Positions 35,810 through 45,528 are shown, counted from the first letter of the stretch. The stretch: 61,710 nt of DNA from Cyanobacteria bacterium FACHB-471 (GCA_014695345.1 JACJOC010000022.1:1-61710), one strand, 5' to 3'. The notes: a model not told the origin generated them from the letters alone. Made by a program: numbers and translations.

Positions 35810-36199
35810 TCAAAATCTAAAGCCGACTTGCCCATTCACTCCTCGAATGGAGTGGTAGCCTGCACCTAAGATGAGATTGTCGGTGGGGTTAATCTGGACT
35901 CCACCAGAAACAGCAACTCCCTGGTCTTCTGAGTAAAGTCCTAAACCAACGTAAGGAGAAACCTGATCGATCAGAGGCAGATTCACAAATGCCAGGGCAT
36001 CAACTCCGGTTGAGTCTTCAGTTCCCAGCCCAAACTCGACTCCCAGGTTTAAGGCTCTTGCACCAATTGAAAAGGTAGTTTCGTCGTTGCGGCTACCGAC
36101 CGACACCCAGGGTTGAGGAATAAGTTGGGCAGCGGCTTCTCCCGCAGGAATCAACGCAAGGAATGCAATTAAAGTGGTAGAGAAGAGGATAGATTTCAT
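35810..36199 (-). CDS. Small exported outer-membrane beta-barrel-like protein
   Basis: This 129-aa protein begins with a signal peptide (MKSILFSTTLIAFLALIPAG, then EAAAQ). The remainder alternates polar and hydrophobic residues in short strands such as FSIGARALNLGVEFGLG and SPYVGLGLYSEDQGVAVSGG. It ends GQVGFRF, with the terminal Phe that marks many BAM substrates. The length suggests about eight short strands. No specific family is recognised. Its proximity to the lipid A and BamA genes fits an envelope role but is not proof. Confidence 0.7.
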   Translation of the reverse strand: MKSILFSTTLIAFLALIPAGEAAAQLIPQPWVSVGSRNDETTFSIGARALNLGVEFGLGTEDSTGVDALAFVNLPLIDQVSPYVGLGLYSEDQGVAVSGGVQINPTDNLILGAGYHSIRGVNGQVGFRF

Positions 36200-36403
36200 G
36201 GCTTAATCAGCACCCTAAGTGCTGTGACGGTTGGTATCTGTCAAGATCGCACTCACCAGTAGAACAATCAGTCACTTACTGGCGCAGAGCTTGCTTGATT
36301 TTACGTTTTGTCGCGTAATAACGTTTCTCTAAAAAGAGGCTACAGAGTAAATCTGACGATCGCCTTCTGAATAGGTTGCAGTGGCGCGATGTGCAGCTAA
36401 TGA

Positions 36404-37576
36404 CTAAAGTACAAGGCTGAGAATTTCGTGGGCAGCGCGATCGCACACTCCCGGTTCCCCTAACGCCTGACGCATCTTCTGATAGTCTGCTAGCATTTGC
36501 TGCCTGGGTTCTGGCTGCAGCAGTTTCAGGGCGGTGTGGGTGACGCTCTCTGGAGTCGCATCGTCCTGCAGTAACTCTGGCACGATGGGCTGCATCTCGA
36601 CTAGGTTAGGCGGCGACATGAACGGGATTTTGAATTTTAGGATGTTTTGGGCAATCCAGGCGGTGAGAGGACTAACTCGATACAGCACGACCTGCGGAAT
36701 GTCGAGCAGGGCAAGCTCCAGGTTGACCGTGCCCGATTTGGCGATCGCCAGATCCATGGCAGCAAAGACGGTTTGCACCTGTTCAGTCACTAGAGTTGCT
36801 CGTAAACCGTAGGTCTGAATCGCTTGCTCAACCGGACGGCGATACGCCTCAAGCGACAGCGGCACCCAGAACTCTACGTGCGGCAGTTGTGCCTGAATGC
36901 GACGAGCGGCTTCAAAGATGACGGGCAGCAAATACTTCACTTCCTGGTGGCGAGAGGCAGGGAGGAGGGCGATCGCCACCTGATCGGGCGCTATTCTCAA
37001 GGCTTCTCGCGCCTGCGATCGGCCGGGTGCTGACTGCATCCGGTCAACCAGAGGATGCCCTACCCAGGTAACATCAGCTCCCCACTTTTCGTAGTAGCGG
37101 GCTTCTTCTGGAAAAATTGCTAGTAGCCGATCAACCAGTTCTACCACGCGTTTTGTTTTGTTTGCGCCCAACGACCAGACCCACTCCTGCGGGGCAATGT
37201 AGTAAACCACAGGAATTTGGGGAAAATGCCGCTTTACATAGCTGCCAATTCCCAAATTAGGGGCGAGGTAGTCAACCATAACCACCAGGTCAGGCGGATT
37301 TTGGCGCAAATAGCGCTTCACTCGCCGCTGCATTTGCAGGGTGGGCAAAACGTAGGGTAAAGATTCAAAAATTCCGATCGAGCCAATGGCGCTGGTGTCG
37401 CCTAGCAGCGTTGCCCCTGCCGCTGCCATGCGTTTTCCGCCCAATGCGAGAATTTCCAGGTTCAGCCCATTTTGCTTAGCCCGATCTCGCAAAGCTTTTA
37501 CGAGCAATGCGCCTTGAAGATCGCCAGAGACCTCACCTGTACTAATAAAGATACGGATTTGCCTATCATCTCTCAT
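36404..37576 (-). CDS. lpxB: Lipid-A-disaccharide synthase
   Basis: This 390-aa GT19 transferase joins UDP-diacylglucosamine and lipid X into the lipid A disaccharide at the inner membrane. Signature segments are RIFISTGEVSGDLQGALLVK, VVMVDYLAPNLGIG, YYIAPQEWVWSLGANK and AIAKSGTVNLELALLDIPQV. Its start overlaps the lpxA stop by 4 nt, indicating coupled translation. It is the last gene of the lpxC-fabZ-lpxA-lpxB cluster. Confidence 0.95.
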   Translation of the reverse strand: MRDDRQIRIFISTGEVSGDLQGALLVKALRDRAKQNGLNLEILALGGKRMAAAGATLLGDTSAIGSIGIFESLPYVLPTLQMQRRVKRYLRQNPPDLVVMVDYLAPNLGIGSYVKRHFPQIPVVYYIAPQEWVWSLGANKTKRVVELVDRLLAIFPEEARYYEKWGADVTWVGHPLVDRMQSAPGRSQAREALRIAPDQVAIALLPASRHQEVKYLLPVIFEAARRIQAQLPHVEFWVPLSLEAYRRPVEQAIQTYGLRATLVTEQVQTVFAAMDLAIAKSGTVNLELALLDIPQVVLYRVSPLTAWIAQNILKFKIPFMSPPNLVEMQPIVPELLQDDATPESVTHTALKLLQPEPRQQMLADYQKMRQALGEPGVCDRAAHEILSLVL

Positions 37577-38400
37577 CCTTCATCCTTGCCCTTTCCCCCT
37601 CGCCCTGGAGTCAGTCCGCGTCGTCCTTTTGCTTGGGCTGCGATCAGAAATTGGCGCAGATGTTGGAGGTGTTCGTTGTCGGGCAGCAGGTCAAATTGTT
37701 CGATCGCTTGATTAAGGGTGAGTCCAGAGCGGTAGATCATGCGAAAGGCTTTTTTGAGCGATTGCAAGACTTTACCGTCATCTGCCTCGGCTAGTCCTGC
37801 CCGCCGTAAGCCGACCTGGTTAAGCGATCGCACACGCGAGGGGTTTCCCTCGACCAGCATGTAGGGAGGCACGTCTCGGTCAACTCGGCTCATGCCGCCA
37901 ACCATAGCGAGACGACCGATGCGGACAAACTGGTGAATCCCCAGTACGCCGCTAATTCTGGCTTTAGACTCAATGTAAATGTGACCAGCCAAGGCAACTG
38001 CGTTGGCAATGATCACCTGGTCTTCAATGATGCAGTTGTGACCAACATGGACATAGGCCATCAGCAGGGTATCGCTGCCGATAATGGTAGCTTCTCCCGC
38101 TCCAGTTGCCCGATTGATGGTGACATATTCTCGAATTCGGTTGCGATCGCCAATCTTGACCAGACTCAGGGAGCCGTCATATTTCAAATCCTGCGGCTCA
38201 GTCCCAATGACAGCTCCAGGAAAAATCTGATTGTGCTCCCCAATTTCTGTCCAGCCATCCAGGACAACATGTGCCCCAATCACGGTTTCCGCACCAACGA
38301 TTACCTTTTCCCCAATCACACTGTACGGCCCCACTTTGACAGTGGGGTGCAGCTCGGCACCAGGATGAATTACAGCAGTTGGATGAATCAAAGTAGTCAA
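37573..38400 (-). CDS. lpxA: UDP-N-acetylglucosamine acyltransferase
   Basis: This 275-aa left-handed beta-helix trimer performs the first step of lipid A synthesis. Hexapeptide repeats run through residues ~1-185 (HPTAVIHPGAELHPTVKVG), with the catalytic histidine in YVHVGHNCIIED, and AVALAGHIYIESKARISG and GIHQFVRIGRLAMVGG follow. The C-terminus has the family's helical tail, then a basic Gly/Lys-rich end. It overlaps lpxB by 4 nt. Confidence 0.94.
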   Translation of the reverse strand: MTTLIHPTAVIHPGAELHPTVKVGPYSVIGEKVIVGAETVIGAHVVLDGWTEIGEHNQIFPGAVIGTEPQDLKYDGSLSLVKIGDRNRIREYVTINRATGAGEATIIGSDTLLMAYVHVGHNCIIEDQVIIANAVALAGHIYIESKARISGVLGIHQFVRIGRLAMVGGMSRVDRDVPPYMLVEGNPSRVRSLNQVGLRRAGLAEADDGKVLQSLKKAFRMIYRSGLTLNQAIEQFDLLPDNEHLQHLRQFLIAAQAKGRRGLTPGRGGKGKDEG

Positions 38401-38462
38401 GGGCTGGTCTCCAGTCGCTTTCAGCCTATCGCTTTCAGCTTTTTATTCACTTTCTATGTCAA

Positions 38463-38975
38463 TTAATCCACTAGAGAAAACATCAGTTCGCCTTCTGCAA
38501 CCAACTGACCGTCAACTTCAGCCCGTCCCTGCATTTTGCCAAACCGTCGTCGCTTCACGACAAGCAAATCGACCGTCATGATCAGCTGATCTCCAGGCAC
38601 AACGGGACGGCGAAAGCGGACTTTATCGATACCAGCAAACATCAGTAAGCCTTCGGGTACATCCGGAAGCTGAGTGAGAACGATGCCACCTACTTGGGCC
38701 ATCGCTTCGACAATTAACACTCCGGGCATGATCGGTCGCCCAGGAAAGTGTCCTTGAAAGTGGGGTTCGTTAAAAGTGACGTTTTTGATGCCTACGGCTC
38801 GTTCGCCAGGCACATAATCGATGATTCGATCAACCAGAGAAAACGGATAGCGGTGTGGCAGAAGTTGCTGAATTTCTTCTAGGGTAAACACTTTTTTAGG
38901 CTGGCGATTTACCACCTCTTGTTCCGCGTCGGTTGTGAGAGGAGTCGGTGTGTGAACGTCAACTAATGTAGACAT
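38463..38975 (-). CDS. fabZ: 3-hydroxyacyl-ACP dehydratase FabZ
   Basis: This 170-aa hot-dog-fold dehydratase acts in fatty acid elongation and competes with LpxA/LpxC for hydroxyacyl-ACP. The catalytic His is in [14 protein letters not shown] and the Glu in [20 protein letters not shown]. The N-terminal 30 residues are a polar extension. The gene lies between lpxC and lpxA, the common order that balances phospholipid and lipid A synthesis. Confidence 0.95.
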   Translation of the reverse strand: MSTLVDVHTPTPLTTDAEQEVVNRQPKKVFTLEEIQQLLPHRYPFSLVDRIIDYVPGERAVGIKNVTFNEPHFQGHFPGRPIMPGVLIVEAMAQVGGIVLTQLPDVPEGLLMFAGIDKVRFRRPVVPGDQLIMTVDLLVVKRRRFGKMQGRAEVDGQLVAEGELMFSLVD

Positions 38976-39057
38976 GGATTCGGTTAGGTCGGTTAAGTAG
39001 GGCTTTGTTAGAAGAGAACTGCAAAAGAAAACTGCTCACAACACCGCTAAAACGATG

Positions 39058-39948
39058 CTAGCTGGGCAGAAAATTTTGGGCCACAAGCCGAGCGAGTTGG
39101 GTGTGCAGGCTGTGGCTAGCTTTATAGGCTAGAACATGGACAAGGGGAAAGATTCCCAACAAACTTAAATCCCCTACTAAGTCTAAAAGTTTATGACGCA
39201 CTGGCTCATTTGAAAATCTTAGGGGTGGGTTTAACCATCCTTCAGTTCCACAAACCAGCGCATTTTCTAGACTACCGCCTTTGATTAACCCATTTTGTTG
39301 CAACTGCTCAATTTGGTGCGCCAGTCCAAAAGTGCGGGCAGGGGCGATCGCCTCTGCAAAACTTTCTTGGGCTGGTGTCCAGCTATACCATTGATTGCCG
39401 ATCACAGGCAAGTCAAAGTCAATGCCGTAGGTAAAACGCAAGGCTGGAGCAGGTATCGCCGCAACAAATGCGTCGCCCTGGTGAACCCAGATCGGTTCCT
39501 TGAGCGTATAGACTGAACGGGGATCAGACTGGGCAACTAGACCAGAGTGGGCGATCGCCTCCACCCACTCTCGGGCTGACCCATCCAATAGCGGCACTTC
39601 TGCCCCGTCGATTTCAATCCGAGCATTGTCAACTCCCATCCCAGCCAGCGCTGCCAGCAAATGCTCCACCGTGCGAACGCTAGCCTCCCCACTGACCAAC
39701 TCTGTAGAGAGGAGAGTTTGACTCACCGCAGTGATATTTGCCGGAATGCGGGGTAACCCTGCCTGATCGACACGAACGAAGTAGCGCCCCTCTCCCGCTG
39801 GCGCAGGCAAGACCCGGACATGGGTTGACAAACCCGAATGCAAACCGACCCCTGACCGCTCAAACCCGGTCGCCAATGTGTGCTGTAGTGAAGTCTCAAC
39901 TAACCGCTCAGGATTGCGTTCTAGCTGCTGCACCCGTATTTCCCTCAT
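39058..39948 (-). CDS. lpxC: UDP-3-O-acyl-N-acetylglucosamine deacetylase
   Basis: This 296-aa zinc amidase makes the committed step of lipid A synthesis. The zinc ligands lie in [13 protein letters not shown] (His) and [18 protein letters not shown] (His and Asp), and GVGLHSG and [11 protein letters not shown] are typical. The first ~15 residues ([15 protein letters not shown]) are an extension relative to E. coli LpxC, and a later start is possible. bamA lies 90 nt upstream, fabZ 82 nt downstream. Confidence 0.94.
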   Translation of the reverse strand: MREIRVQQLERNPERLVETSLQHTLATGFERSGVGLHSGLSTHVRVLPAPAGEGRYFVRVDQAGLPRIPANITAVSQTLLSTELVSGEASVRTVEHLLAALAGMGVDNARIEIDGAEVPLLDGSAREWVEAIAHSGLVAQSDPRSVYTLKEPIWVHQGDAFVAAIPAPALRFTYGIDFDLPVIGNQWYSWTPAQESFAEAIAPARTFGLAHQIEQLQQNGLIKGGSLENALVCGTEGWLNPPLRFSNEPVRHKLLDLVGDLSLLGIFPLVHVLAYKASHSLHTQLARLVAQNFLPS

Positions 39949-40038
39949 CCTTCATCCCTCATCGAACGGTAGGGAGCCGGGAAGAGTAGGTGTGAACACT
40001 GCTGGTTCCCTCACCCTACCCTTCATCCCTCATCCTTC
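39949..40038. repeat. Low-complexity TTCATCCCTCATCC spacer between bamA and lpxC
   Basis: TTCATCCCTCATC occurs at both ends of this 90-nt spacer, and related CATCCTTCATCC occurs again at the lpxA/lpxB junction (about 37575-37590). Internal GGTAGGGAG and CTCACCCTACC can pair. It may be a small repeat element or a processing hairpin. Only the repetition is certain. Confidence 0.4.
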
Positions 40039-42339
40039 CTAAAACCTTTCCCCAATGCCGAAGTGCAGCCTGCTGTCACCCTCGTCATTGAAGCCGTAGT
40101 CAACTCGGATCGCGCCCAGGGGAGACTGAACCCGAACCCCTACACCATAGCCAAAACCAAACCCAGGTTTGTCTCGAATTTCGGCTGGCTCGCCCGGTAC
40201 ATTGTCTCCGGTACCCAGATCAGAGCCAACATCGACAAACAGTGCTCCACCTACAATTGCGAAGATCGGAAAACGGTATTCAGCCGTTGCTTGAACAAAG
40301 CTACGACCACTGCCCAATTCCCCTGAATCGTAGCCTCGGACAGAATCAGTGCCGCCCAGAGAGAAAGCTTCATAGGGAGGTAAATCTCCGAAGATAGTTC
40401 CTGCCTGAAGGTTAAGCGCTAAGGTTTCTGGTCCTTCGGTAAAGTTGGTGTAGTCTACCGGGATGTAGTAACTGTAGCTCGCCCGCAAGCGGTTAAACAG
40501 AATGCCACTGAGAGGGACGGTTTGCTCGGTGCTTAGGCGTAGCAAAGAGCCGCTAGTCGGCTGAAGTGGGTTGTCTCGCAAATCTTGAGCAAGTCCAAGC
40601 TGGAAGATCAGCAGATCATCGGTGCCGTCGTCGTTAAAGCTGAGCAAGTTGCCCAGCTCGTCTCGCGGGGTAATTTCTCCATCTCCATCGCGAAGGGAGA
40701 CACGCTGATATTGCAAGCCCGCAGAGGCTCTCCAGTTCTCTAATCCCAGCCATTCATCCAGGGGACGGCTGAAACTAACGCCTCCTCCTAAACGCTGCAC
40801 ACGGGGGCGATCGCCATTCTCTAGCTCAACCTCGTTCTCTCCTCCGTCAAAAATCAGCGAGATCGATCGGCGGTTAAACAAGTTCACGGTGTAGGAAGTG
40901 CGATAGGGATCACCCGCAATCCACGGGTCAGTAAAGTTAAGGTCAAATAATAGAGCGTCCCGTTCTCCAAGCTGAACCTCTGCTCCGAGCCGCTGGTTGT
41001 TGCCGCCCAGGTTTTGCTCTTGATAGCTGACCGTGCCAAACAAACCGCTAGCCGAGCTAAAGCCAACCCCTGCTGCCAAGGAGCCTGTATTGCGTTCAAT
41101 CACATTGACGACCACATCTACCTTGCGGGGATCATCGCCTGGATTCAGTGAAACCCTGACATCCTCAAAAATTCCTAAGCCAAAAACTCGCTGCAAGTCT
41201 GACTGGATTGCGGTCTGGTTAAACACGTCTCCCGATTGCGACTCAAACTCACGAGTAATGATAAATTCTCTGGTTTTGCCTTCAATCGGTTCCCCGTTTT
41301 CGTCTTCAGTCTCGCCATCCTCGCCCAAAAAGAGTACTTGAATGTCTTCAATTTCACCCTCAGCAACCAGCAGCGTTACCGTTCCATCGGGCGAAACCTG
41401 AGGAGCATCGATGACCTGAGCTAATACATAGCCGTTGTCCTGATACCACTGGTTAAGCTCCTCAATGCCAAACTGAAACTCTCTCAGATTGAGGATGCTG
41501 CCGTACTGCTCAGCAAAAATTTCGTCTACTACCGTTTGGGGCAATACCTGATTGCCTTGAACTTGAACTTCTTGTAAGACTGGGTTAGGCGCTACTTCAA
41601 ACGTGACTCTCACACCCAATGGGGTATCTTGTGGCACGGCTCGCACGTCTGAGAAAAAGCCCGTTGCAAAAATTGAGTTGATGTCTTCCTGCAACTGTGA
41701 ACGAGTAGTTGTGCGTCCTGGCTGCGTCCGAATCGCTTGATAAACCACGTCTTGCAGCTCGCCCTCAGCACCGGTTACTGCTACTTCTGCGACGAGTACA
41801 CGCGGCTCAGCGGGTGAAGTTTCTGCGCCGGGGGCAGGAGCAGGCGGGCTGCCTGCGGGTGGTGCATCCTCCTCAGCTCCAGGTTGATCATCTGCTGGAG
41901 AAACATCAGGAGGAGGGGCATCTTGCTCAGGCTGCGCGTCTTCTGAAGGCACACTAGGAGTCTCTGGGGTCTCATCCAGCGAGTCATCGCCCTCCGAAGA
42001 CGGCGTAATGTCAAACTGAATCTGGTTTGGGGTTTCCTGTACTGGCGTTTGGGTGTTGGGTGGCGGACTGCCTGCGTCTGCCGGGGGATCTGCTATGGGG
42101 GGAGATGTGGGAGACTGCGCCCAAAGATTTGCAATGGAGGGTTCTGGGGCGCTCACCGTTGGCAAGGCAGACAGAACGGAAGTAGACAAACCAGACTGAT
42201 TTGTCTGTGCAATAATCTCAGAACCGTTGCTTTGTCCGGTAGCTGGAGCTACCTCAGACGTTTGCGATTGGGCAGGACGGGATAGACCAAGAGCAGCAGA
42301 GGCAGTAAAGACTGCCAGTAAAACTGGAGAGAGACGCAT
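40039..42339 (-). CDS. bamA: Omp85/BamA outer-membrane assembly protein
   Basis: This protein is about 766 aa. I chose the ATG at 42339, where MRLSPVLLAVFTASAALGLS begins a signal peptide. The frame extends 20 residues further upstream. A Pro/Glu/Ala-rich linker (~residues 50-190) is followed by three POTRA domains, the number seen in cyanobacterial Omp85. The last POTRA ends near VVVNVIERNTGSLAAG. The 16-stranded barrel carries the L6 motif VRGYDSG and ends FGIGERF, with terminal Phe. It inserts beta-barrel proteins in the outer membrane. Co-orientation with lpxC-fabZ-lpxA-lpxB couples protein and lipid assembly. Confidence 0.92.
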   Translation of the reverse strand: MRLSPVLLAVFTASAALGLSRPAQSQTSEVAPATGQSNGSEIIAQTNQSGLSTSVLSALPTVSAPEPSIANLWAQSPTSPPIADPPADAGSPPPNTQTPVQETPNQIQFDITPSSEGDDSLDETPETPSVPSEDAQPEQDAPPPDVSPADDQPGAEEDAPPAGSPPAPAPGAETSPAEPRVLVAEVAVTGAEGELQDVVYQAIRTQPGRTTTRSQLQEDINSIFATGFFSDVRAVPQDTPLGVRVTFEVAPNPVLQEVQVQGNQVLPQTVVDEIFAEQYGSILNLREFQFGIEELNQWYQDNGYVLAQVIDAPQVSPDGTVTLLVAEGEIEDIQVLFLGEDGETEDENGEPIEGKTREFIITREFESQSGDVFNQTAIQSDLQRVFGLGIFEDVRVSLNPGDDPRKVDVVVNVIERNTGSLAAGVGFSSASGLFGTVSYQEQNLGGNNQRLGAEVQLGERDALLFDLNFTDPWIAGDPYRTSYTVNLFNRRSISLIFDGGENEVELENGDRPRVQRLGGGVSFSRPLDEWLGLENWRASAGLQYQRVSLRDGDGEITPRDELGNLLSFNDDGTDDLLIFQLGLAQDLRDNPLQPTSGSLLRLSTEQTVPLSGILFNRLRASYSYYIPVDYTNFTEGPETLALNLQAGTIFGDLPPYEAFSLGGTDSVRGYDSGELGSGRSFVQATAEYRFPIFAIVGGALFVDVGSDLGTGDNVPGEPAEIRDKPGFGFGYGVGVRVQSPLGAIRVDYGFNDEGDSRLHFGIGERF

Positions 42340-42520
42340 ATTGTTTGGGTTTTTTAGCACTTCCACACACCACGACCTGCCATTGCAGGTGAAGGACACA
42401 GAGAATCAGGCAGAGGAACCAATCGTTTTAAAGTCGAACGATCTTGAGCAAACGATGCTGAGCAATCGGAGAAATTTTACAGCATTGATGGAACAACATT
42501 CGCCTATTCGGGTTGAGGGG

Positions 42521-43255
42521 CTAAATTTGAGTGGTTTTAGCCAGGATTCTGTCTAAAACTTGCTGATAAGCTGCTTCGACGTTTCCTAAATCGTGACGAA
42601 AACGGTCTTTATCCATAACGCGCTGTTTGGGGTCGGGGTCGGATTGGTTCCACAAACGACAGGTATCGGGGCTAATTTCGTCTGCAAGCAGCAAATTTTG
42701 AGACGGGTCTAAACCAAACTCTAGTTTGAAGTCCACCAATGTAATTCCACATTGCTGGAAGAAATCAGTAAGGATTTGGTTAATTTTGAGGGCTTTGGCT
42801 CGAAGCTGTTCGACTTGTTCTGAGGTTGCCAGGTTTAGGAGAAGCAGGCGATCGCTCGTCAATAGAGGATCACCCAACGCATCATTCTTGTAGTAAAACT
42901 CAACCAGCGGCGGCTCCAGGACAGTGCCTAGCTCCAGTCCAGTTTGTTGACAGAGGCTACCAGCGGCAATGTTCCTGACGACAACTTCTAGCGGCAGAAT
43001 CTTCACCGCTCGAACCCGCATCGTATTTGCAGAAGGACAATCAATGAAGTGGGTGGCGATTCCCTGAGCTTCTAGCAACTGAAATAAATGGCTAGAAATG
43101 GCGCAGTTGATTTCACCCTTGCCTTGAATGCTGCCTCGCTTCTGGGCATTGAAAGCAGTCGCATCGTCCTTGAAAGAAGACAGCAAAACGTTGGGATCAT
43201 CTGTCGCGTAGAGAATCTTCGCTTTGCCTTCGTATAGCTTTTGGTGAGCAGCCAT
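42521..43255 (-). CDS. purC: Phosphoribosylaminoimidazole-succinocarboxamide synthase
   Basis: This 244-aa SAICAR synthetase acts in purine synthesis. The real start is the ATG at 43255 (MAAHQKLYEGKAKILYATDD). A longer frame to 43348 adds 31 non-family residues. Motifs are the ATP-binding N-lobe KDDATAFNAQKRGSIQGKG, VVRNIAAGSLCQQTGL and LVDFKLEFGLDPSQNLLLADE, followed by SPDTCRLWNQ. Length matches bacterial PurC. It precedes bamA in the same direction by about 180 nt. Confidence 0.95.
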   Translation of the reverse strand: MAAHQKLYEGKAKILYATDDPNVLLSSFKDDATAFNAQKRGSIQGKGEINCAISSHLFQLLEAQGIATHFIDCPSANTMRVRAVKILPLEVVVRNIAAGSLCQQTGLELGTVLEPPLVEFYYKNDALGDPLLTSDRLLLLNLATSEQVEQLRAKALKINQILTDFFQQCGITLVDFKLEFGLDPSQNLLLADEISPDTCRLWNQSDPDPKQRVMDKDRFRHDLGNVEAAYQQVLDRILAKTTQI

Positions 43256-43428
43256 GTAGAGATAGTTGAGATTTTTCTCAAAACAAAAAGTCAGGGAAAG
43301 CATTACTTTACCCCAACCTGGTATCACTCGAATGAAGGAACTTAACAATTCTAGCGGACAGGTCTAGCGGACTGCGGTTCCGTAGGGCTGAGCGCTTGCC
43401 TTAGCTACCCGTTTGACAGACATCAAGC

Positions 43429-43434
43429 TATACT
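43429..43434 (+). promoter_or_regulatory. Candidate -10 box of ssrA
   Basis: TATACT lies 13 nt before the mature 5' end of the tmRNA. A TTGACA at 43413-43418 is only 10 nt away, too close to act as its -35, so the promoter is only half resolved. Confidence 0.4.
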
Positions 43435-43446
43435 GAAAGGATGTAA

Positions 43447-43831
43447 GGGGCTGTAACGGTTTCGACGTTTTGGCGAACGCTACTTTGTGATACAGGTCGA
43501 GAGGGAGTCCACTCTCGTGAATCAAGGCTCAAAAACAAGTAGATGCGAACAACATCGTTTCTTTTGCTCGTAAGCCAGCTCTAGCTGTTGCCTAAAAACC
43601 TCTTATAGGTTCGAGCGTCTACGGTTTGACTCCGTTAAGGACTGTAGACTAAACCCCAACGGATGCTCCGGTTAGGTACCTCTGGTTGCCTACTGGCTAA
43701 GACTTCACCAGAGAATCCTGTTATCCGGGATAATGGATAATCCCCGCTTCGAGGGCTAGAGAAGCTAAACCTGTGAGTGAGCGAAGTATTAATACCCAGA
43801 GCGGACACGGGTTCGACTCCCGTCAGCTCCA
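43447..43831 (+). ncRNA. ssrA: Transfer-messenger RNA
   Basis: The 5' end GGGGCTGTAACGGTTTCGAC and the 3' end with GGGTTCGACTCCCGTCAGCT form the tRNA-like domain. GGGGCTG pairs with CAGCTCC, with discriminator A at 43831, and CCA is not encoded. The tag reading frame is at 43545-43595 and encodes ANNIVSFARKPALAVA followed by TAA. The ANNIV(x)FARK start is the cyanobacterial pattern and the hydrophobic end is the usual ClpXP degron. It rescues stalled ribosomes with SmpB. The one-piece (not permuted) arrangement is clear. Confidence 0.96.
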
Positions 43832-43861
43832 TTCATTAGCTCATAGTTTTCCTTCCTCCTC

Positions 43862-44287
43862 TTAGAAGAGGTTAGGTGGCGGAGAAAACTCGTAGGGTTT
43901 TCTGGTGCTTTTGCGCTCTAACAAAGTTTTGATGATGCCGTGCAGCACTTCAAAGTCAATTGGCTTTCGCACAAAATCGCTCGCACCCACCGCTAAACCT
44001 TTGATGCGGCAAGACTCGATGTGAGCTGTGAACAGCACAACTGGAAGAGCGTGCAGCTTGGGGTCGCGTCGAATTTTTCGGGTTAGCTCATATCCGTTGA
44101 CTTCGGGCATCATTACGTCTAGCAACACCAGGTCGGGGGGTGAAACCTGCATTTTGTCGAGGGCGATCGCCCCACTAGGAGCCACGTCAACCGTGTACCC
44201 TTCTGACTCCAAAAAGTTTTGTAGCAGAAATAGATTATCTGCTACATCATCCACGATTAAAATCCGATAGCTCTCTGACGACATCAC
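43862..44287 (-). CDS. CheY-like single-domain response regulator
   Basis: This 141-aa protein is one receiver domain. The acidic pair is in ILIVDDVADNL, the phosphoacceptor Asp in DLVLLDVMMPEVNGYE, the Thr in VVLFTAHI, and the Lys in DFVRKPIDF. No output domain is present. The C-terminus is a short basic, Pro-rich tail. Partner kinases are not adjacent. It is convergent with ssrA, about 30 nt away. Confidence 0.9.
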   Translation of the reverse strand: MMSSESYRILIVDDVADNLFLLQNFLESEGYTVDVAPSGAIALDKMQVSPPDLVLLDVMMPEVNGYELTRKIRRDPKLHALPVVLFTAHIESCRIKGLAVGASDFVRKPIDFEVLHGIIKTLLERKSTRKPYEFSPPPNLF

Positions 44288-44424
44288 AGCTATCTAACCC
44301 ATTGAAACGACTGGAGGGGTGTCTTTCAATTTATCGAATTGAATCCCTAAAGTCTATTTCCTAGCATCTTGTTTCCGATTCCGCCAAAATGCTGAATAGC
44401 TATTGAGCCATACCAGTCTCTAGG

Positions 44425-45450
44425 TTAGGTTGCCATTTCAGAGAGAACAACTTTCCCGATCGCCTTTCCTGACTCTAACAAGGCATGAGCTTTTGCCAAG
44501 TTAGTAGGATTCAGCGGCCCAAAATTCTCAGTCAGAGTAGTTTTAATTACTTGTTGATCGACCAGAGTTGCGACCTGGTTGAGCAGGTCATGCTGAGATT
44601 GCATGTCCGGGGTTCCATACATGGGCTTGGTAAACATTAGCTCCCAAGCAAAGGTGACACTTTTGTTTTTCAGCAAATTCAGATCTAAGGGTTGCTCTGT
44701 TTCAACAATGGAGCAAATTTTTCCTTGAGGTTTGATTACATCTGCCATGTTCTGCCAATGTCCGTCTGTGTCATTCAAACACAAGATGTAATCAACCTGC
44801 GGAATGCCAAGCTTCTCAAGCTCTGATATAAACTTCTCACGGTGATTAATCGTGTAGTCAGCACCCATCCTTACGCACCAATCAACAGTTTCTGGGCGTG
44901 ATGCAGTTGCAATTATAGTCAACCCAGCCACTTGTTTTGCTAGTTGAATGGCGATCGAGCCAACGCCTCCTGCCCCACCGATAATCAACAGTTTACTTGC
45001 CTCATTTGCTGGAGTTTTTTGTGGCTCAATTCCCAACCGTTCAAACAATGCTTCCCAGGCAGTAATCGTGGTGAGAGGCAGGGCAGCAGCCTCTTCAAAG
45101 GAAAGGCTAGCAGGCTTTTTGCCGACGATCCGTTCGTCTACCACCTGGTACTCACTATTACTTCCAGCGCGAATAATGCTGCCTGCGTAATACACCTCAT
45201 CTCCTGGTTTGAACAGAGTTACTTCACTGCCTACCTGTTCTACAATTCCGGCTGCATCCCAACCTAATACTTTTGGAGCAGACTCAGGTTGAACAGAACG
45301 TCTGACTTTGTAATCGACTGGGTTAACGGAAACTGCTTTCACTTTAACCAATAGATCTCTTGGACTCACTGGAGGCAGATCAAGAATGATTTCAGTAAAA
45401 CAGTCTGTCTCAGTGGCAGATTTGGCTTGATCAATGGCGATCGCTTTCAT
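44425..45450 (-). CDS. Zinc-type alcohol dehydrogenase-like / quinone oxidoreductase family protein
   Basis: This 341-aa medium-chain dehydrogenase/reductase has the GroES-like N-terminal domain (VSVNPVDYKVRRS, VLGWDAAGIVEQVG) and a Rossmann domain with LIIGGAGGVGSIAIQLAKQ and IATASRPETVDWC. The catalytic and structural zinc cysteines of true alcohol dehydrogenases are absent, so it is likely an NADPH-dependent, zinc-free reductase of the quinone oxidoreductase branch. It is divergent from an HxlR regulator over a 113-nt gap, a standard arrangement for an enzyme induced by reactive carbonyls or quinones. Confidence 0.88.
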   Translation of the reverse strand: MKAIAIDQAKSATETDCFTEIILDLPPVSPRDLLVKVKAVSVNPVDYKVRRSVQPESAPKVLGWDAAGIVEQVGSEVTLFKPGDEVYYAGSIIRAGSNSEYQVVDERIVGKKPASLSFEEAAALPLTTITAWEALFERLGIEPQKTPANEASKLLIIGGAGGVGSIAIQLAKQVAGLTIIATASRPETVDWCVRMGADYTINHREKFISELEKLGIPQVDYILCLNDTDGHWQNMADVIKPQGKICSIVETEQPLDLNLLKNKSVTFAWELMFTKPMYGTPDMQSQHDLLNQVATLVDQQVIKTTLTENFGPLNPTNLAKAHALLESGKAIGKVVLSEMAT

Positions 45451-45482
45451 AAATGACTCCTAAAAACTGTGGCTGTGCTTGA

Positions 45483-45528
45483 GTACTATGATTTGATTAT
45501 GTGAAGTACTTTAAGAATTGCCAAGTAC
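45483..45528. promoter_or_regulatory. Candidate HxlR operator region (three GTAC half-sites)
   Basis: GTAC occurs at 45483, 45506 and 45525, inside GAGTACT, AAGTACT and AAGTACG, in the gap between the divergent reductase and HxlR genes. HxlR-family proteins commonly bind GTAC-containing dyads between divergent targets (family knowledge). The assignment is inference. Confidence 0.4.

Noticed and set aside
43413-43418. TTGACA as the -35 box of ssrA
   Set aside because: The spacing to TATACT is 10 nt, too short for a sigma70 promoter, so only the -10 is proposed.
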